This document shows, piece by piece, positions 11,666-23,627 of a stretch of 64,000 nucleotides of DNA. The position numbers were made by a program, and so were the translations under genes. The stretch lies in the NCBI GenBank assembly GCA_037179385.1, contig CM074196.1, positions 32,822,486 to 32,886,485 on the forward strand, read 5' to 3'. Under the pieces are notes generated by a model. It was not told the origin of the DNA. It saw only the letters and a program-made list of their open reading frames with translations, and made no database searches. The stretch's first letter is position 1, and each line of letters starts with the position of its first letter. Source of the stretch: Holothuria scabra (Eukaryota; Echinodermata; Holothuroidea; Aspidochirotida; Holothuriidae).

Positions 11666-12240
11666 TAAACTGCTTCCATCTCATAACAACCACGATCTCT
11701 CCTTCTTGTCGTCCTGAAACCTGCCACCAATGTGATGAAAGGGACTCGAAGGACAGAAGGAGAAGAGTTCAAAGACTCTTTCCGCCCAAGATTATGAGTA
11801 ACTTGTTTTAGTTGATGTTTCACCTTATAAGAATTTTAAAAGAAAGGCACATCTTTCCTCGTTACCCTCGCCCTAAACTGTCCACGTTCGTCATACCCTC
11901 GATGGGATAGACTATAAAACGCCATCGAATGATCCACGCGGCTCCCAAAGAAACCATTTCTGGCTTCAGAATAAAGTGAACGAAAAAGTAATTTGCATGT
12001 CAATTGTTATAATATAAAAATTACAAACGTAAATAGTTGATTAAGACACCCGATTCTGCTAGAATGACTGTATGACTGTAAGTCTGTAGCGAAACAATCC
12101 ATGAATGATGTACCCCGGTGAGCGGACTCTATTTTCTCAGCTCCTCAGCTTTCACAACCATACTGGCTGAACAAGGAATATGCCGTGCAGCCTGCTACGC
12201 AGGTACTGAATGATGCGGAACATACTGTTCGGTTGACATT

Positions 12241-12372
12241 ATGGATGTAATAACTGGATCTCAGTATTTTAGTGCAACGGATCTTACCAATGGTTACTGA
12301 CAAATTATGAAGAGTAAAAATGATAAAGCTATATTTTTTGCATTTTGCACTCCGTTTACCTCATACAATATC
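12241..12372 (+). pseudogene. Ty3/gypsy-type reverse transcriptase relic
   Basis: Read in the frame starting at 12241, this gives about 44 codons resembling the conserved block just around motif A of Ty3/gypsy reverse transcriptases. It contains GSQYFSATDLTNGY, then a stop codon TGA where the family has Trp, then QI, and soon after FFAFCTPF in place of the usual AF-TPFG block. The aspartate in SATDL matches the first catalytic Asp. The homology ends abruptly on both sides. It is a dead fragment of an LTR retrotransposon, and no LTR is seen nearby. Confidence 0.7.
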
Positions 12373-12878
12373 ATTTTCTCCTTAACTCTGTGAGAATTGA
12401 CGTTGATGGTAGTATGATATGAAATATGGCTGAAGTTTCGAATAAGAAGCGTTCTAATGAAAGTGCCAAAGCTTAGCGTAAACAGGCTTAGTAAATAGCT
12501 TCATGCTCTTTAGAGCTTGCAATAAATCCGAATGGCTCGAAAGCAGCCGGAAACAGGAGTTTAACGTATTTATTATTCTTATTATTTCTCTTCATTTTAT
12601 TTTCCTAACATTTAGGAATTATTTCAGCAGTTACTCATTGTAAGTTTCAAAATAGAGGAGGAAAACATGAATTTTACGAGCTCCCGTGAAACAGGATAGC
12701 CTAAAATACTGATTCATGTACTGATTGATGTAGGGGTGATTGTGTTTCCCTAGCTGTTAATAAAGTTATGCAATTTCTCGCACGAATAAAGCAAAAAATG
12801 GATTTCTTAATAGCACGTTTCAAACTCAAATTATGTTTTCATCAGCAATTTATCTCTCGAAGAGAGTTTCCATCGTCT

Positions 12879-13137
12879 TTAAGGGTAGGAACAGTCGCTT
12901 CAAACTTGATTTGAAGCAACAGCTAAAGCTCACAATTTTCATTTTATTTCTCTTCCAAATGTCTTCCATCATATTTTACTTTAGTATTGCTAATCCAAGG
13001 TAAATCAAGCAGTTATTTCTAGCAAATTTCCCATTTGAAGAAAGATACTGTCTGATAACTCTTGCAACAGCCAATCGTGAATCAGGACAGTCTACCAGTA
13101 CACTACTTGGAGTGAGGGTGATTGCTCTTACCCTTTA
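12879..13137 (+). mobile_element. TTAA-type MITE, AGGGYARGARCAGTC family, copy 1
   Basis: The left side is TTAA (12879-12882) then GGGTAGGAACAGTC. The right side is GATTGCTCTTACCC then TTTA. It is homologous end to end to 35860-36109 in the opposite orientation (shared GCTAAAGCTCACAATTTTC, AGCCAATC-TGAA and ACACTACTT segments). A partial relative starts near 16925. There is no coding capacity. Confidence 0.65.
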
Positions 13138-13552
13138 GAGAATCACACGCGTTAATTGCAAACACTTGAGAAGAGATTTTAAAGAAATAATTCAGAGAAA
13201 AATATATAGGCCTACTGAAAAAAATAGAGGAATTTTAAATTGCATTTCGGTAAATATCTACATCAACATCTTTTGGTACCTTAAAATAATCTTTAAGATA
13301 ATAAATGTGATTTAATTTCTCCCAATCCTTTCATGTTTTCTGAAATTGAACGTTTGTGTTTTGAACAGTTGCACAGGGAGTTGTTAGGTTTGAACTCCAG
13401 ACCTGAATCAACGCTGGACCTGTGCCTTGAGTATATAGATGCATTAACCCCATTGTGCATTATCATTTACCAATGTACTGCCCAGCGTTGATTAAGCACA
13501 TCCTGAATTACAAAGCATTTACCCATTTTTTAATTAACATGTGTAAAAATTA

Positions 13553-13800
13553 TTAAGAGCAGTCATTTGTCTCCCAAAATTACAATTTTACCGGGAGTAA
13601 TAATTCTCAATTGGTACAGCTCTTTGATTGGCATGACGTCAAATTACAAAAAATGAAGAGTAGTTCAAGTTACACAACGAACACCGACGGTGTTATTGTT
13701 CACTTTAGGACCTTGCATGTTCACTAAGGTATGCTCTAAAGCAGTAAACTGATTGTGTCTGCTGCACACGGATGAGTTTAAGACAACTAAATATAGGCTT
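13553..13800 (-). mobile_element. TTAA-type MITE, TCTCACCCCAAAC family, copy 3 (diverged)
   Basis: This matches 28214-28518 in the same sense as that copy (opposite to copy 1) over ATTCTCAATTGG, CAGCTCTTTGATTG, TTACACAACGAAC, AGCAGTAAACTGATTGTGTC and GGATGAGTTT. The right-hand terminal segment is not preserved. The several overlapping frames at 13705-13999 are shadows. Confidence 0.6.
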
Positions 13801-14015
13801 TGCAATTACGTCACGGAACCGCCATGCTGGAGGACATTCATGCCAAATACACGTGGTTTTGTGCCGAACGCACTGCACGGTGTGCACTGTGACATGCACG
13901 GTGTATACAAATTCAACGAGCAAGCGCGTCCCGTATGGTTTACTACGTAGTTACTTGTACTCCAACATGGCCGCCGGAGAGTATTATGACGTCATGTGAA
14001 AAGCCTCTATAAGGG

Positions 14016-14684
14016 GCTAGAAGCAGGCGCGTAGCCAGGATTGTAGCCTGCTGTAGGCAGGCTATTGTGTTTGCGTTTCAACTACTAACGTTACATTCAA
14101 ATATCAAAATTCTTATTTTCGCTACTATTAATAATACTATGGGTCTTTCAACGGCTTCACTGTTGAACAGTCGACGTTTCCAACTGCTAAGTTACATGGC
14201 ATAACTACGGTATACAATAGCCTGCCAACTTTCTAGCGAATCTCATTTACGACCACCAAATATGACGTCACGACAAAAATTAAAATAATAAATTATATCT
14301 CGCGTAATAGGTAATATTAATTCATCGAACGTATGGCTTGGTACACATTTTCACAAAATTTTACAAAAGCTAATTAGGTTGTTCGCCGTTCGTTGTATCA
14401 GTTGTATGTACCAAAATACACTATTCATACTTGTTTCGTGCACCAAGTGACCATCTCATGTTTACCAATTCGTCCCTCAAAATGCGGGATTCCTGTAAAT
14501 GGAAACTGGACGAAGGTTTGCAGACTCTGTATATTATACTGTTTAGAGAGGTGTATTTTGATTCTGAGAGAGCGCCATCTTTCGGCTACTACAGAGTCTG
14601 CTCCGCAGGCTACCAGGATTGTGCATGGGGGGGGGGGGTTCTAACCCCCAAAACCCTCCCCGTGCCTACGCCACTGGCTAGAAG
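14016..14684. mobile_element. Non-autonomous hAT element, perfect 8-bp target duplication
   Basis: The element is 14024-14676 (653 bp). It is flanked by identical GCTAGAAG at 14016-14023 and 14677-14684. The left end is CAGGCGCGTAGCCAGG and the right end is the complement of CAGTGGCGTAGGCACGG. CAG termini and an 8-bp duplication are the hAT signature. A 12-base G run (14627-14638) lies near the right end. The 83- and 109-codon frames inside show no transposase motif, so it must have been mobilised in trans. Confidence 0.88.
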
Positions 14685-15849
14685 TAATGCGTTTGGGAGA
14701 ATTGGAACTGCCTGGGTGTTGAATATATGCTTTGAAGAAACACAAAAATTGTCCATTTAGTGTTAAACCGTGTCCGAAACGCAGAGAGAAAAGCTCGGTT
14801 TGAATATTCATTATTCTGCTTTACATAAGCCAGTGAAAAATTCTGTTTTGACGGTTTCTAGCTGACTAGTCTTTCAAAAATTGAAAAACGACTTAAAACT
14901 TTATCTGCCTTTCAGGAGTATGGAATGAACCCATAGTGAGTGAAATTAATTTCACTCTATAGAGGGTGGAATGTTAATGAAATAAATTGTTTTGAAGACT
15001 TAAGGAGTTCCTATCAGCACAAAACGTTGTAAGGATGAGATTTGCGTTAGTTAGGAGAGAAATGAAACCCCGAAATTTGTATGCTACAGGAGTATTAATC
15101 TAATCCCTCTTTCCACACTGAATTAGAAACGATTTCATACCTTGAAAAAAATTTACACAAGGAGACATTTTGCTTTATTCCATCAATCATGCTGTTATAA
15201 TTGATTCAATTCACCTTGACTGCGCAAAGTAAAAAATTTATCCTCCTGTGAAAAAGGTAGCTTGAAAAATTGCAAAAATGACAAAATGACAACAGAGACT
15301 ATTTGGAGAAGACACTTAGAGACAGATGATGAAAGATTTTTTCAAATTCCTTTCCTACAAAATTAAATTTGAAGATGTCATAAAAAGACCCGTATTAGTT
15401 TGATTTAATTAGATCGAGCTAAGATCTGTTGGTAAAATTTTGAATTATTTGCGGCTCTCAAAATACCCCGCTTTACAGTATAACAATGCTTGGGTTAATT
15501 GCAAATGTAATGATCTGGAATATTTTGAAAACAGAATTTATTCTGATAGCCACCTTTTTGTTCCTTTTTACTCATCAGTATTCGTTGTTTACACACGTAT
15601 ACCGCAGTTTCAGGCACAAAATTAAAATTTCCACAATGAACCCCTTAGGGGATGTTAAATTTGAACCGTCCTTCAAATGAACCCTAAAGATAAAAAAAAA
15701 TAGTGTTGGATAACTTTTATGTCATTCTCTAAGGTGGTGGCTGCCTTAAAATGAATTTATCCATGACGTCTGTGTAGAACAATTGTGATCTCAGTTTCAA
15801 TAACTTACACTAAGGAAAACAGAATTATTTGGAAAACCTCTGACATTAA
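14685..15849. other. Non-coding stretch, no supported feature
   Basis: Nothing beyond a short palindrome AGTGAAATTAATTTCACT at about 14939-14956, perhaps a remnant of the CACTC-type MITEs further right. Open frames are 60-64 codons with no motif. Confidence 0.45.
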
Positions 15850-15894
15850 AGGGGAACTACACTATAAGATAGATTTTTAGGAACATTCCGCGCT

Positions 15895-16090
15895 TTGTCG
15901 GTTTGTAAACACGTTTAGATGCTAAACACATGTGTCTAATCACTAAACGTTTCGTTTTAAACACGTTTAATTGCTAATCATTTATTGTTTAATAGCTAAA
16001 AATGTTGAGAACTAAAACGTGTTCACAAAGTGGGTACAAAATAAGCGTTTAACTGTGACACACGTTTTAGGGTGCACTCTAAAACAAAAG
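15895..16090. mobile_element. MITE-like repeat with AAACACGTTTA motifs
   Basis: Repeated, often inverted AAACACGTTTA and ACGTGTT motifs and the segment CACGTTTAATTGCTAA recur in 19105-19211. The right side ends near CACGTTTTAGGGTG, directly followed by CACTCTAAAA, the terminus of several other MITEs here. The ends are imprecise. Confidence 0.45.
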
Positions 16091-16623
16091 CAATCAATTT
16101 CTTTGGTTTGCATTTCCCCTTTTGGTTATGGGATATATATGGGCGTTATTTCAATGGCTCTTAGTCGTAAGTGTTGACGGATATTGCGAAAATGCAAGTT
16201 TCATCCATATTCTTTAATATTTTTTTAAGTACTGAGAAATAAGCGGGATTTTCTGTTGTGATATTGCTTCCAATAGTATACCCCAATATGAAGGCCAAGG
16301 GTCATAAATACGAGAAGTACTTGAAATAGCATCTGCTACCTCTTCACTCTGTCAGGTAAGTTAGTGAAAACGAGATATTAAATCTAAACGCTATTTTGCA
16401 TTTCAATAGTAATGCGACAACTAACCTTATCTTCTGCCTCTAAAAACACAAGTGTTTCGTGACTTTCAATATATCCTCAACGATAAGAAACAACTACATT
16501 GTTTAAAAAATATAATATAAAAACAGAAACATTATGGAGAACCTTTACCTTTCGCGAAGTGAATATGGATTCTTTAAAGAGATGACAGAGGCCTTGAAGG
16601 GCAAAACAGTCGTCATAAACTTA

Positions 16624-16940
16624 CACTCTAAAAATTGAAAGAGTGAAATTTCACTCGTCAGAAGAGTGAAAGTTGTTAAATTCACTCCAAAAGAGGGAAA
16701 TTTCACTCCGAGAAAAGTGACATTCACTCCAAAAGGACGACGTTTCACTCTTGACGGAGTGCCCACAGGGACCACTTTAAAAAAAAAAAAAAATCCCTGG
16801 AGGCGCTTTTTTAAAAGGGGTAATTTTACACTCTTCTTAGAGTAACATTAACTATTCTTGGAGTGAATTAATACTCTAAAGGAGTTAATTCACATTTTAC
16901 ACTTTATTAGCGTGTGACTGAGTTCACTCTTTTCTTTTTA
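16624..16940. mobile_element. CACTC-rich palindromic MITE, copy 1
   Basis: It begins TA then CACTCTAAAA and is packed with alternating CACTC and GAGTG motifs (for example TTCACTCC, GGAGTGAATT), producing long foldback arms. It is homologous to 50225-50541. A 14-base A run lies at the centre (from 16776). The right terminus is eroded, stopping at TTCACTCTTTT without the final GAGTG. The 76-codon minus frame is a shadow. Confidence 0.7.
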
Positions 16941-17085
16941 ACCCACAATTTTCTTCCCATTTGTCTTTTATAATATTTCTTTACTCAAATTATACATACC
17001 AAAGGAGAAATAAGCAGTTATTTCCAGTATTTTTACGATTGAGAAGAAAAATTATTGCCACATGATTCTAAAATTGCTTAGTTGG
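16925..17085 (+). repeat. Fragment related to the AGGGYARGARCAGTC family
   Basis: ACAATTTTCTTCC, TATTTCTTTACT and AGCAGTTATTTC align with 12930-13050 in the same orientation. Neither terminus is recognised, so this is a partial copy. Confidence 0.4.
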
Positions 17086-17094
17086 TTGATTTTT

Positions 17095-17292
17095 TATGGC
17101 CCAGTTTTTAACCAATAGGCTTACGGGTGTAATTCGGACCGACCACGGCCTTTTCCCCAGATGTGGCTCACTGGCTTGTTTTCCCTACTCCATTGCTTAT
17201 CTTGAGCGCTAAGCACAATAACAGTAGATTCCATTTTCTAAAGTCTTCGGTGTAACCCGGCCAGAAGCAGAACTCACTCCTGCGACTGCAAG
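17095..17292 (-). mobile_element. tRNA-derived SINE, Cys-type head remnant
   Basis: On the minus strand the head side shows TGACTTGCAGTCGCAGG (a GCA anticodon loop remnant), then GAAGACTTTAGAAAATGG. The body is well preserved: AAGCAATGGAGTAGGGAAAA, CAAGCCAGTGAGCCAC, AAGGCCGTGG and the 3' end ACTGGGCCATAA. Confidence 0.75.
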
Positions 17293-17299
17293 TCACGTG

Positions 17300-18312
17300 A
17301 TTCTCAAGTTATATTCATGAAAAAGGGCGGCCGACTGCATACACCATTGCAATACATGTTGGAGTTACTGTATTTCCCTATGGCAAACGGATTCCTCAAC
17401 TAAACTTTGAAACATAAGCGTTGTATTTACTTAAAATTTCTTACACATTTATTGCGAGCAACCAGGTCCAATAGAGACCTATCTTTTATAATGACATCAA
17501 TTATCAGAATAAATATTTTGAAGAGAGCAAAAAAAAAAAAAAAAAAAAAAAAAGACCTACTCATTGAAATGTTGTGATCACAACTTGAGTTACCCTGTCT
17601 CCCTGTGTTGTAGAATGGTGTATTTCAGGATTTTCACTTTGTGAAGTATTCGGTTTGGTGTTAATGTTCATACGCTTTGATAAAAGAGACCCAATTTGAA
17701 TAGGTGAGTACATGCGTCCTAATTCCTTATTGGCTCTCTTTAAACACGTGTCATCAATTAATGGCACCACGCTGTCAATTTCATGGAAAATAAGTACCTG
17801 CTATGTCTTTCTTAATCACTGTGTTAATGTTAGGAAACTAAATCACGCATGGCACTTGTAGAGCAAATGTGGAAACATTTGAAACATTATGCTTTAAAAT
17901 AATTGGTACGAATTGACTTTTTAATCATCTTAATGAACATCTCATTGTGATTGATTTGGATCATTAACATGTCAATGCAATGCTTCGGGTTGTAATTTAA
18001 AGAAGATGTTAAGAACAATTGCTTCTTGTCATGATATAGGTCTTAAGTAGTTTGATCACAACAGAGAAAAACAGCCTATCCAGTACGCATTAAAGGGGCG
18101 GTATAGAGTACTACATAGTTAGTTGTAAACTCAAGCACATGCAAATTTCAGTTGGACTTAGTTTTGAAAGGTGTGTCAGCTGCGCAGTCTTCATCAGCAC
18201 TTTAGCAAGTTATGAGGTTTAACGACACAGCAACATGGATGAGTTATATTGTGTCAGTCAACTCGATAAATAGTTCAAAGTTAAAATTTCTTTTCAAGCA
18301 TGGTTTAAGTTC
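17300..18312. other. Non-coding stretch; poly-A tract at 17530-17553
   Basis: No gene is seen. The A tract of about 24 bases may be a retroposon tail on the plus strand, but no element body is recognised upstream of it. Confidence 0.4.
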
Positions 18313-18642
18313 AAGTTGAACTTAGTCACTCTCTGACAGAGTGAAAAGTGTGAATAAGTTCCATTAGAGTGTAAATTCTCTCCAAGAAAAGTGAAATCCA
18401 ATCAAACAAGATTAAAATTCACTCCAAGAAGAGGAAAAACTCACTTCTTAACAAGTGTCTGCAGGGGTTACTTTTTGTTTGAGTGACGTCTCTTTAGGTC
18501 ACTCCATCCAGAACGAAAATACTGTTTTAGAGGGACTTTCAACCCATCTCGGAGTCGATATTCGCCCTTTTAATGTTAACTTTACGACTCTCACCCTTCT
18601 AACGAGTGAATTTTATTCTTTATACTGTCAGACTGTAGAGTG
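18313..18642. mobile_element. CACTC-rich palindromic MITE, copy 2
   Basis: Same family as 50225-50541 (shared GAACTTAGTCACTCT, AGAGTGAAAAGTGT and CATTAGAGTG segments). The right terminus is TAGAGTG directly followed by TA. The left CACTCTAAAA terminus is lost. The 81-codon frame across it is not a gene. Confidence 0.6.
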
Positions 18643-19104
18643 TATTATATTCGTTCTAATGGACGAATTTCCTTGCGACCTTAACTTGAATTTTGATTAA
18701 GTTGTACTTATGTAACGGCCATTGCCCTATCTGTCATTTGGTAAACAGTTTTTACATGTTTCAGATCTGTTGTACAAAACATGAAGCCCTTTCGCTTGAA
18801 ATAGTCCAACATCTACTCAATTTTCTCTGATTAAAATGCATTTTCAAATCAATGGAAGAGCATTTGAAAGGCGCTCAAGTAAAAACTAGACATTCTTGTA
18901 CTTGCAGGCAAGTGTTGAACTCTGGCGAAGGTAACTCACAATTTAGACCACTAACACTTGGCACAATATCTTGAGATGTTGAAATGGTCAAATTTTCCGC
19001 AATCCAGCATTTTTTTTTACAAGAACTGCTCCTAGTTGTGTATTCTGGCTAGCAAACATGTCAAACAACTTTCCCCCAATAATAATTTTGTTCCAATAAA
19101 AAAA

Positions 19105-19211
19105 GACATTTCTTCACCAAAACACTAAACACTAAATATGTTTAGAATTTATTTGTGTTTGCGAGATGGGGTCAAACACTGCTTTAATTGCTAAACACGT
19201 TTTTTAGAGTG
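19105..19211. mobile_element. MITE fragment ending TTTTTTAGAGTG
   Basis: It holds AACACTAAACACTAAA and TTTAATTGCTAAACACGT, as in 15895-16090, and ends TTTTTTAGAGTG, the same terminus as the palindromic elements at 16624, 49132 and 50225. The left part is missing. Confidence 0.5.
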
Positions 19212-19376
19212 TGGAAAACCTTGAGCGTTCAATTCCCCGAACGGTATAAACAAATCCGAGCAGCCCAGTAAGGTCGGCCGTTGGTAGGGTCATTAGCTTT
19301 AACTTATCTTTTTCATTCAGTCTACATGCAATATAATTCTTAACTCTCGTAATCAATGAATTTTGAGGGATTTTTG

Positions 19377-19442
19377 TGTCCAAACATCCATGACACAGGT
19401 AAGCAAAGAATTGAAAAGATTAAAACTGGTGGCCTTCAGTTA
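19377..19442 (+). repeat. Dispersed repeat, also at 50157-50224
   Basis: CATCCATGACACAGGTAAGC, then AAAGATTAAAACTGGTG and CAGTTAT, match 50157-50224 in the same orientation. The second copy is interrupted right after CAGTTATG by a CACTC MITE, so this copy serves as its empty site. Confidence 0.65.
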
Positions 19443-19492
19443 TACCCGAATAAATCATACCCTCACTTGACTGTTATACCAGCCGACATGCC

Positions 19493-19675
19493 CAGTTGGG
19501 CCCCGACTGGGCTCCAGCTGGGCTACTTGCTGGGCCTCAACTGGGACCCATTCGTGTTTTTCAGGTGTTCCCACATGGGGCCCAACTGGGCTAGTCTTTC
19601 CCAGCTGATGCCCAGTTGAAGCCCAGTTGGGCCCAGCTTCAACAACTGAAGCCTAGCTGGGCTACAGCTGGGCAT
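19493..19675. repeat. CCCAGTTGGG palindromic minisatellite
   Basis: About fifteen variants of the self-complementary decamer CCCAGTTGGG (also CCCAACTGGG and CCCAGCTGGG) are packed into 180 bp with irregular spacers. Its GC content is well above that of the surroundings. An overlapping 87-codon frame is a translation of the array. Confidence 0.8.
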
Positions 19676-20064
19676 CAGTTTCCTCTAACAAGCGAGTTTT
19701 TTTTATGGATAGTCGGGGGGATTTCATTGATATGAATCAATCAGCTCTTGGAAATTGGTCATACCCCTAATTAAAATAAAACAGCTTTCCGACATGTTTT
19801 TCGAATTTTGATGACACCAGATTATTAGAAATCCGGTCAAACGTAATTTTAACCGGATTTTTTTTACCCCAAATCATCATGGTTCTGAAACATTGTATTT
19901 TTTAGAGGACGAATTTCCCTCACCGTCCTTTACAAGAAACGTACAAGTGTTGCACACCATGCAAATAATAATCTGTGATAAACATGGTGCACGTATTCCC
20001 AACTTTTACTGCCTCAGCGGTTGAAGACAATAATTTGGAAGGAACAAATTAGAAAAATTCCTAC

Positions 20065-20086
20065 AATCGAAGTTGTAACTTCGATT
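20065..20086. repeat. Perfect 10-bp hairpin
   Basis: AATCGAAGTT, two bases, AACTTCGATT. It is flanked on both sides by AATTAGAAAA-like copies. The function is unknown. Confidence 0.5.
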
Positions 20087-21220
20087 AATTAGAAAATTGG
20101 TTACACTGACGAAAAGACGAGAGTCACCTGTTATCCACATGGATTCATTTCCTTTCCTTAGGTTTCCGAGAGTGACATCCAGAAAAGAAATTTTATTGGA
20201 TATTTATGTACGTCCTAATAACGTTAGTAACAAAACCAGTAACTTAGATGTTTGTAAATGACTCAATGAGGACTAACTCTTACTCATGAAGTATAATGGG
20301 ATAAAAAGGTTCGCCGCACTAAGAAATTAAAAGTGATCATTTACGGTTCACGATGCTCATCGAATCGTGTATGTACTCATTGAACCGTATCGAATTCTTG
20401 TCAAACTGCTTACCCTCACGAGGTTTTGCTTTCAAATTAAACATCAAATACTCGGCCTCATATATTTTTATAAAATTTATGATATCCAATTACAAAACAT
20501 ATCATTTTAATGACAAACTCTTCATTCAACTTCAGAACAGGAATCGGCGTAACGTCGGAAGACTTCACAGAATATCACGTTTAACACGTTTTAGTAGGCC
20601 CTCATATACACGTCAAAACAGTACTTTGAGCTGTTCATATATATAACTTATACTTTCTCTCTTTACTCTCTTTTGCTAATCCATAATTCAGAAACATACC
20701 GGTATCGGTTGTGCTGAATATTCATCAGAGGGAATTAAATATTCATCAATTAGACCAACATTAATATCCTTTAAAAACCATATTAAAAAACCGTTTGCGT
20801 GAGCGACATTTATTTACAAGTTAACATTTACTGACGATATGACGAATTGGAATACCTCTAGGGTATGACGTTTCATGTATTCTAGCTGGTTGGAAAGAAA
20901 ATAAAAGAAAACAGTAAAGCTAAATATCCCTTTTGTGAAGAAAGAGAGGTGGTTTGTCATGAACCAAATTCTCCTAACTCGTTACCTAGTCTTTTCAGCG
21001 TAGAAGTCGAAAGAAGCGTTTGCTTCATCCCTCTTTGGTTTGTAGTTTGGTTTCGCTGAACGGCGTTTTACCAGTGGGTCGGGAGGACTTTAGAAAAAGC
21101 TTTATCTGTCGGTTCTTCGGACGGGCGACAGGAGGGGATCTGGGGCTCGGGGATCTCTAGAAAAGGTTGTAGATAAGCTTCACATCCAACGTCGCCACCT
21201 GCAGTTGTGACTGACTTGCT
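20087..21220. other. Non-coding stretch, CpG-normal, no supported feature
   Basis: A 97-codon frame (20353-20646) has no recognisable motif. No paired splice sites and no repeat family were recognised. Confidence 0.45.
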
Positions 21221-21221
21221 C

Positions 21222-21334
<113 letters not shown>

Positions 21335-21379
21335 TATAAAGAATAAATCAAACTGAAAATCTGCCCCGACGAAAAATTG

Positions 21380-21453
21380 ACCGTCTCCACTGGGACTCGA
21401 ACCCAGACCTTCTGCTCTACGTGCAGACGCCTTACCAGTTTGGCTATGAAGCC
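21380..21453 (-). pseudogene. tRNA-like sequence (SINE head or tRNA pseudogene)
   Basis: The minus strand gives a nearly full cloverleaf. The acceptor is GGCTTCA with TGGAGAC (one mismatch, one G-T). The D arm is GCC/GGC around AACTGGTAA. The anticodon stem is TCTGC/GCAGA with loop ACGTAGA. The T arm is CTGGG-TTCGAGT-CCCAG, a perfect B box. The base before the GTA triplet is C instead of the invariant T, so it is unlikely to work as a tRNA. It lies between two long (TA)n arrays and is probably the promoter part of a SINE inserted into a TA microsatellite. Confidence 0.65.
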
Positions 21454-21685
21454 AGTCCTGACTGTTCGAGTTTCCAGAAAGGAGTCAATGATTCGCCGAG
21501 AGGGCGCTTCACAGAGTTGTGGACATATATCCATTTCAAACTCCGATCGGCCTTTTGACAGAGATCACTTCTGGAAACCAGATTGATGCAATCAGTTTGA
21601 ATCACCGCATAATACATGGATCTCGCGAAGAGATACGAAACTGTAAAGAGTGAAGAGTGAAATATAAACATGTTTATGCAAAGTG

Positions 21686-21837
<152 letters not shown>

Positions 21838-23627
21838 GCCTTGTGCTTATAATTGAATACAGATTATCATTCTTCAGCTTTCCCTCTTTTTCCCTTCCCG
21901 AGGATAGATATTTACCGTTCGAATATTAACTTAAGTAAGGTCGTATTTTAATAAAAATTCCCCTAGCAAAAGTACTCCCAATGCTGTCATTGCTTCATAT
22001 TATAATAAATTTGAAAAGAGCAGGGGAAAAATCAGTGTTGAGTGCTGTCTTAATCATTTGACATGAGAAAGGAAAAGAAATTATAACGAGATGGAAATCA
22101 AAATAAACATGCACGACAGTAGCCTAATCATGATACGATTAGTTTTATCCTTGTACAGATCTCTTTAAGTCTTTTAATTGAGGGGATTAATCGGCGGAAT
22201 TCTTCTTTTATATATTCCATGATTACCTTCTGTTTAAAAGACGAATGTCATATAAGCATCATCATGTTAGTTTGTCTTCCTATACCCTCACCATGCTCTC
22301 ACAACACATCCATCATAAATATGATGCGTTCCAGACACATTCCATGTTCAGGGTGTTCGGCTCATTTTCCTGTTTGTGCCTATGGTAAGATTGAATAAAT
22401 GAACGCTAGTCATGTGACCAATAAGCCCCAGAGGCCAAAAGACTACACATGCATGAATTAAAGTTAAAACTGGAAAGCGATCATTACTTGTGACTTTAAG
22501 ATAAAAAAATTAAGAAGAGAATAATATATGTTGAATACAGTTGAAACTTGGTTTGGTTATAGACATTTTATGCATTAAGTCTATTGGTTATTCCTTCCAT
22601 ATGTGATCAGGGCAACTCCCTGATCTAATCTAGCTTTTAAGGTACGTAATGGAACCTTAATTAAACCTCCTAATGTAATTCTATTTCCAATGCGTACTTG
22701 AAAAAATAGTCTTTTTCAGTTAAAAGTCATAGTACGTTACATGGTTAATTTCTCCTTCAGAATTATTGTTATAATATTTGGTCCCATATTTACCCTAAAG
22801 TAGAAAGGAGTGCCTCTCTTCAGACTGTTCAAAAGAATCTAAAATCATTCCTGTTTAGCGGATATCACCTCCGAGTGCTAAAGATATTTGTTATATTGCC
22901 CTCTACTTTGACAAGTACTTCATCTTTCTTCATTTATTATATTTGTTATGTTTTTGTTCTCGAGGTCACTAGCTTTGATGAGCAGTTTATTGTTTTTTTC
23001 TGGTATTCTTCAAATGTATTGAAATGTTAATTCCAGTGAGGTTTTCACTTTTGTTACTGCTTTTTTTTGCACATGAGAAATGAATTTAAGCTTTAGTATT
23101 ATAATTGCAAAAAAGTTCCATTTTCCGATTTTGCAATTTTCTACATCATATGCTTTCAATACTCATCAAAACTTGAAGAAACGCAGTCTTTCATGTATGA
23201 GTGAGGAGAATTCTGCTACCTACAGCCAGTGAGCTTGTGTTTTGTTGGATTGCAATAGAAGATTTTATGCCGATGGACCAATCAGGTTATAAGAAATTGG
23301 TTACGCCCCTAATTCCAAAACATCAGCTCAGTTTCGAGCCTTTTGTAGTTCTTCATATACCAGATAATTTCGTTTTGATTATTGTTCACTTTTATGAAGC
23401 TTAAACACATTGTTTACTGTACAATAACAGTAACATCATAAGAGTGTAAGATATCTGAAAAAGCAAAGCTGATTCAAGGCAGATCTACCAGAAAAAGAAA
23501 AAAGTCATATGATATAAATTTATATTTATGTACAAAAAGAGGTGAAGGACTTACAGGTTAAAAATTAGAATAAAAAAGAACAACAGTGTCATAGAAAATA
23601 GAAAGAAAGATTGAAAGCACATTCTGA
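21838..23627. other. Non-coding stretch, no supported feature
   Basis: AT-rich DNA with no repeat recognised elsewhere in the window. A 67-codon frame at 23201 shows no motif. Confidence 0.45.
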
